Below, piece by piece: positions 4,775 to 5,166 of a stretch of DNA of 5,166 bases. The stretch's first letter is position 1. Every line of letters starts with the position of its first letter. Below the pieces are notes generated by a model. That model saw only the letters and a list, made by a program, of their open reading frames with translations. It made no database searches and was not told the DNA's origin. Source of the stretch: Candidatus Bipolaricaulota bacterium (GTDB lineage: Bacteria > Bipolaricaulota > Bipolaricaulia > Bipolaricaulales > Bipolaricaulaceae); contig JALVLL010000077.1 in NCBI GenBank assembly GCA_027027485.1, positions 1 through 5,166 on the forward strand. Direction: 5' to 3'. Made by a program: the position numbers and the translations under genes.

Positions 4775-5166
4775 TCGGCTCCGGGGGCCTGGAGAGGGGA
4801 AGGGCGAAGGAGATCTTCGTCCCCTTACCGAGCTCGCTCTCCGCCCAGATCCTCCCGCCGTGGGCTTCCACTATCGCTTTGGCGATGGCCAATCCCAACC
4901 CGGAACCTTCCTCGTTCCGGGAGCGGTCCACCTTGTAGAAACGTTCGAAGATGTGGGGGAGGTCCTCCGGCGGGATCCCGGGGCCCTGGTCGGCCACGGA
5001 AACCACCGCCTCGCCCCCTTCGGCCCTGACCTCGACCTCGATGATGCTCTGGGGAGGGGAGTAGCGGAGGGCATTGGAGAGGATGTTGCCGAGGACCTGG
5101 CGGGTCCTTCCCTTGTCCGCCTTCACCCAAAGACCGGGCTGTACGCGGAGCTTTATGTCTATTCCC
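4731..5166 (-). CDS. sensor histidine kinase, C-terminal catalytic ATPase domain (5' end outside window)
   Basis: The frame is open to the right edge, so only the last 144 residues are seen. They form a HATPase_c domain with all boxes in order: N box RQVLGNILSNALRYSP, G1 box VADQGPGIP, F box EDLPHIFERFYKVDRS, G2 box EGSGLGLAIAKAIVEAHGG, then WAESELGKGTKISFALPL. This is the ATP-binding half of a membrane-associated two-component kinase of the common HisKA class; the phospho-accepting His, any sensor and membrane helices lie outside the window. Key Asn, Asp and Gly residues are present, so it should be active. The domain ends at FALPL, followed by about 23 extra residues to TGA (4731-4733), which lie partly over the 3' end of the exported-protein gene. 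A cognate response regulator would be expected further right. The frame-broken receiver near 1885-2314 is too far away and damaged to claim as partner. Confidence 0.93.
   Translation of the reverse strand, partial: GIDIKLRVQPGLWVKADKGRTRQVLGNILSNALRYSPPQSIIEVEVRAEGGEAVVSVADQGPGIPPEDLPHIFERFYKVDRSRNEEGSGLGLAIAKAIVEAHGGRIWAESELGKGTKISFALPLSRPPEPISTPYRGVHAARRS

Noticed and set aside
3302..5166. Membrane regulator and histidine kinase as a classical two-component pair
   Set aside because: The regulator has no receiver domain with a phospho-acceptor Asp, and the kinase is convergent with it, not in the same operon.
1..5166. tRNA, rRNA, CRISPR array, insertion sequence ends, riboswitch
   Set aside because: Looked for on both strands; no cloverleaf, regular repeat-spacer pattern, transposase fragment or recognisable riboswitch core was seen.

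Overview
This window is GC-rich, compact bacterial chromosomal DNA. The organism cannot be named from the sequence. A THEP1-type P-loop NTPase, a family well known from thermophiles, together with strong G/C third-position bias, suggests a thermophilic or deep-branching high-GC bacterium. Genes lie on both strands and are packed tightly: two convergent pairs overlap at their 3' ends, and one divergent pair has only 27 bp between start codons. I see no tRNA, rRNA, CRISPR array, insertion sequence or phage gene.

Left part (1-2314). The C-terminal half of a major facilitator transporter enters from the left edge. It converges on, and overlaps by 24 bp, a minus-strand gene for a conserved protein of unknown function. 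Divergent from that gene is the THEP1-like NTPase, best started at a TTG behind a strong ribosome binding site. Its stop overlaps the ATG of a broken gene: a single-domain response regulator of the Rcp1 type, recognisable end to end but spread over three frames and carrying Asn in place of the phospho-acceptor Asp.

Middle part (2331-4774). A strong intrinsic terminator ends a minus-strand gene for an exported helical protein with Gly/Pro/Lys/Arg-rich linkers. Divergent from it is a one-component regulator with an unusual layout: N-terminal membrane anchor, short extracytoplasmic domain, second membrane helix, then a C-terminal OmpR/PhoB-type winged helix in the cytoplasm. This is the reverse of the ToxR/CadC order. 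The roughly 170 bp between the two genes holds TCAAC/GTTGA half-sites, partly as direct repeats at 11-12 bp pitch and partly as a perfect palindrome. A second small exported helical protein follows the regulator. The likely reading is a small envelope-sensing module: a membrane regulator flanked by two exported proteins and probably acting on the shared intergenic region. It is the most interesting item here.

Right part (4731-5166). The catalytic ATPase domain of a sensor histidine kinase enters from the right edge on the minus strand. Its end overlaps the second exported protein by 44 bp. It faces the membrane regulator's operon and is not an obvious partner of it, because that regulator has no receiver domain.
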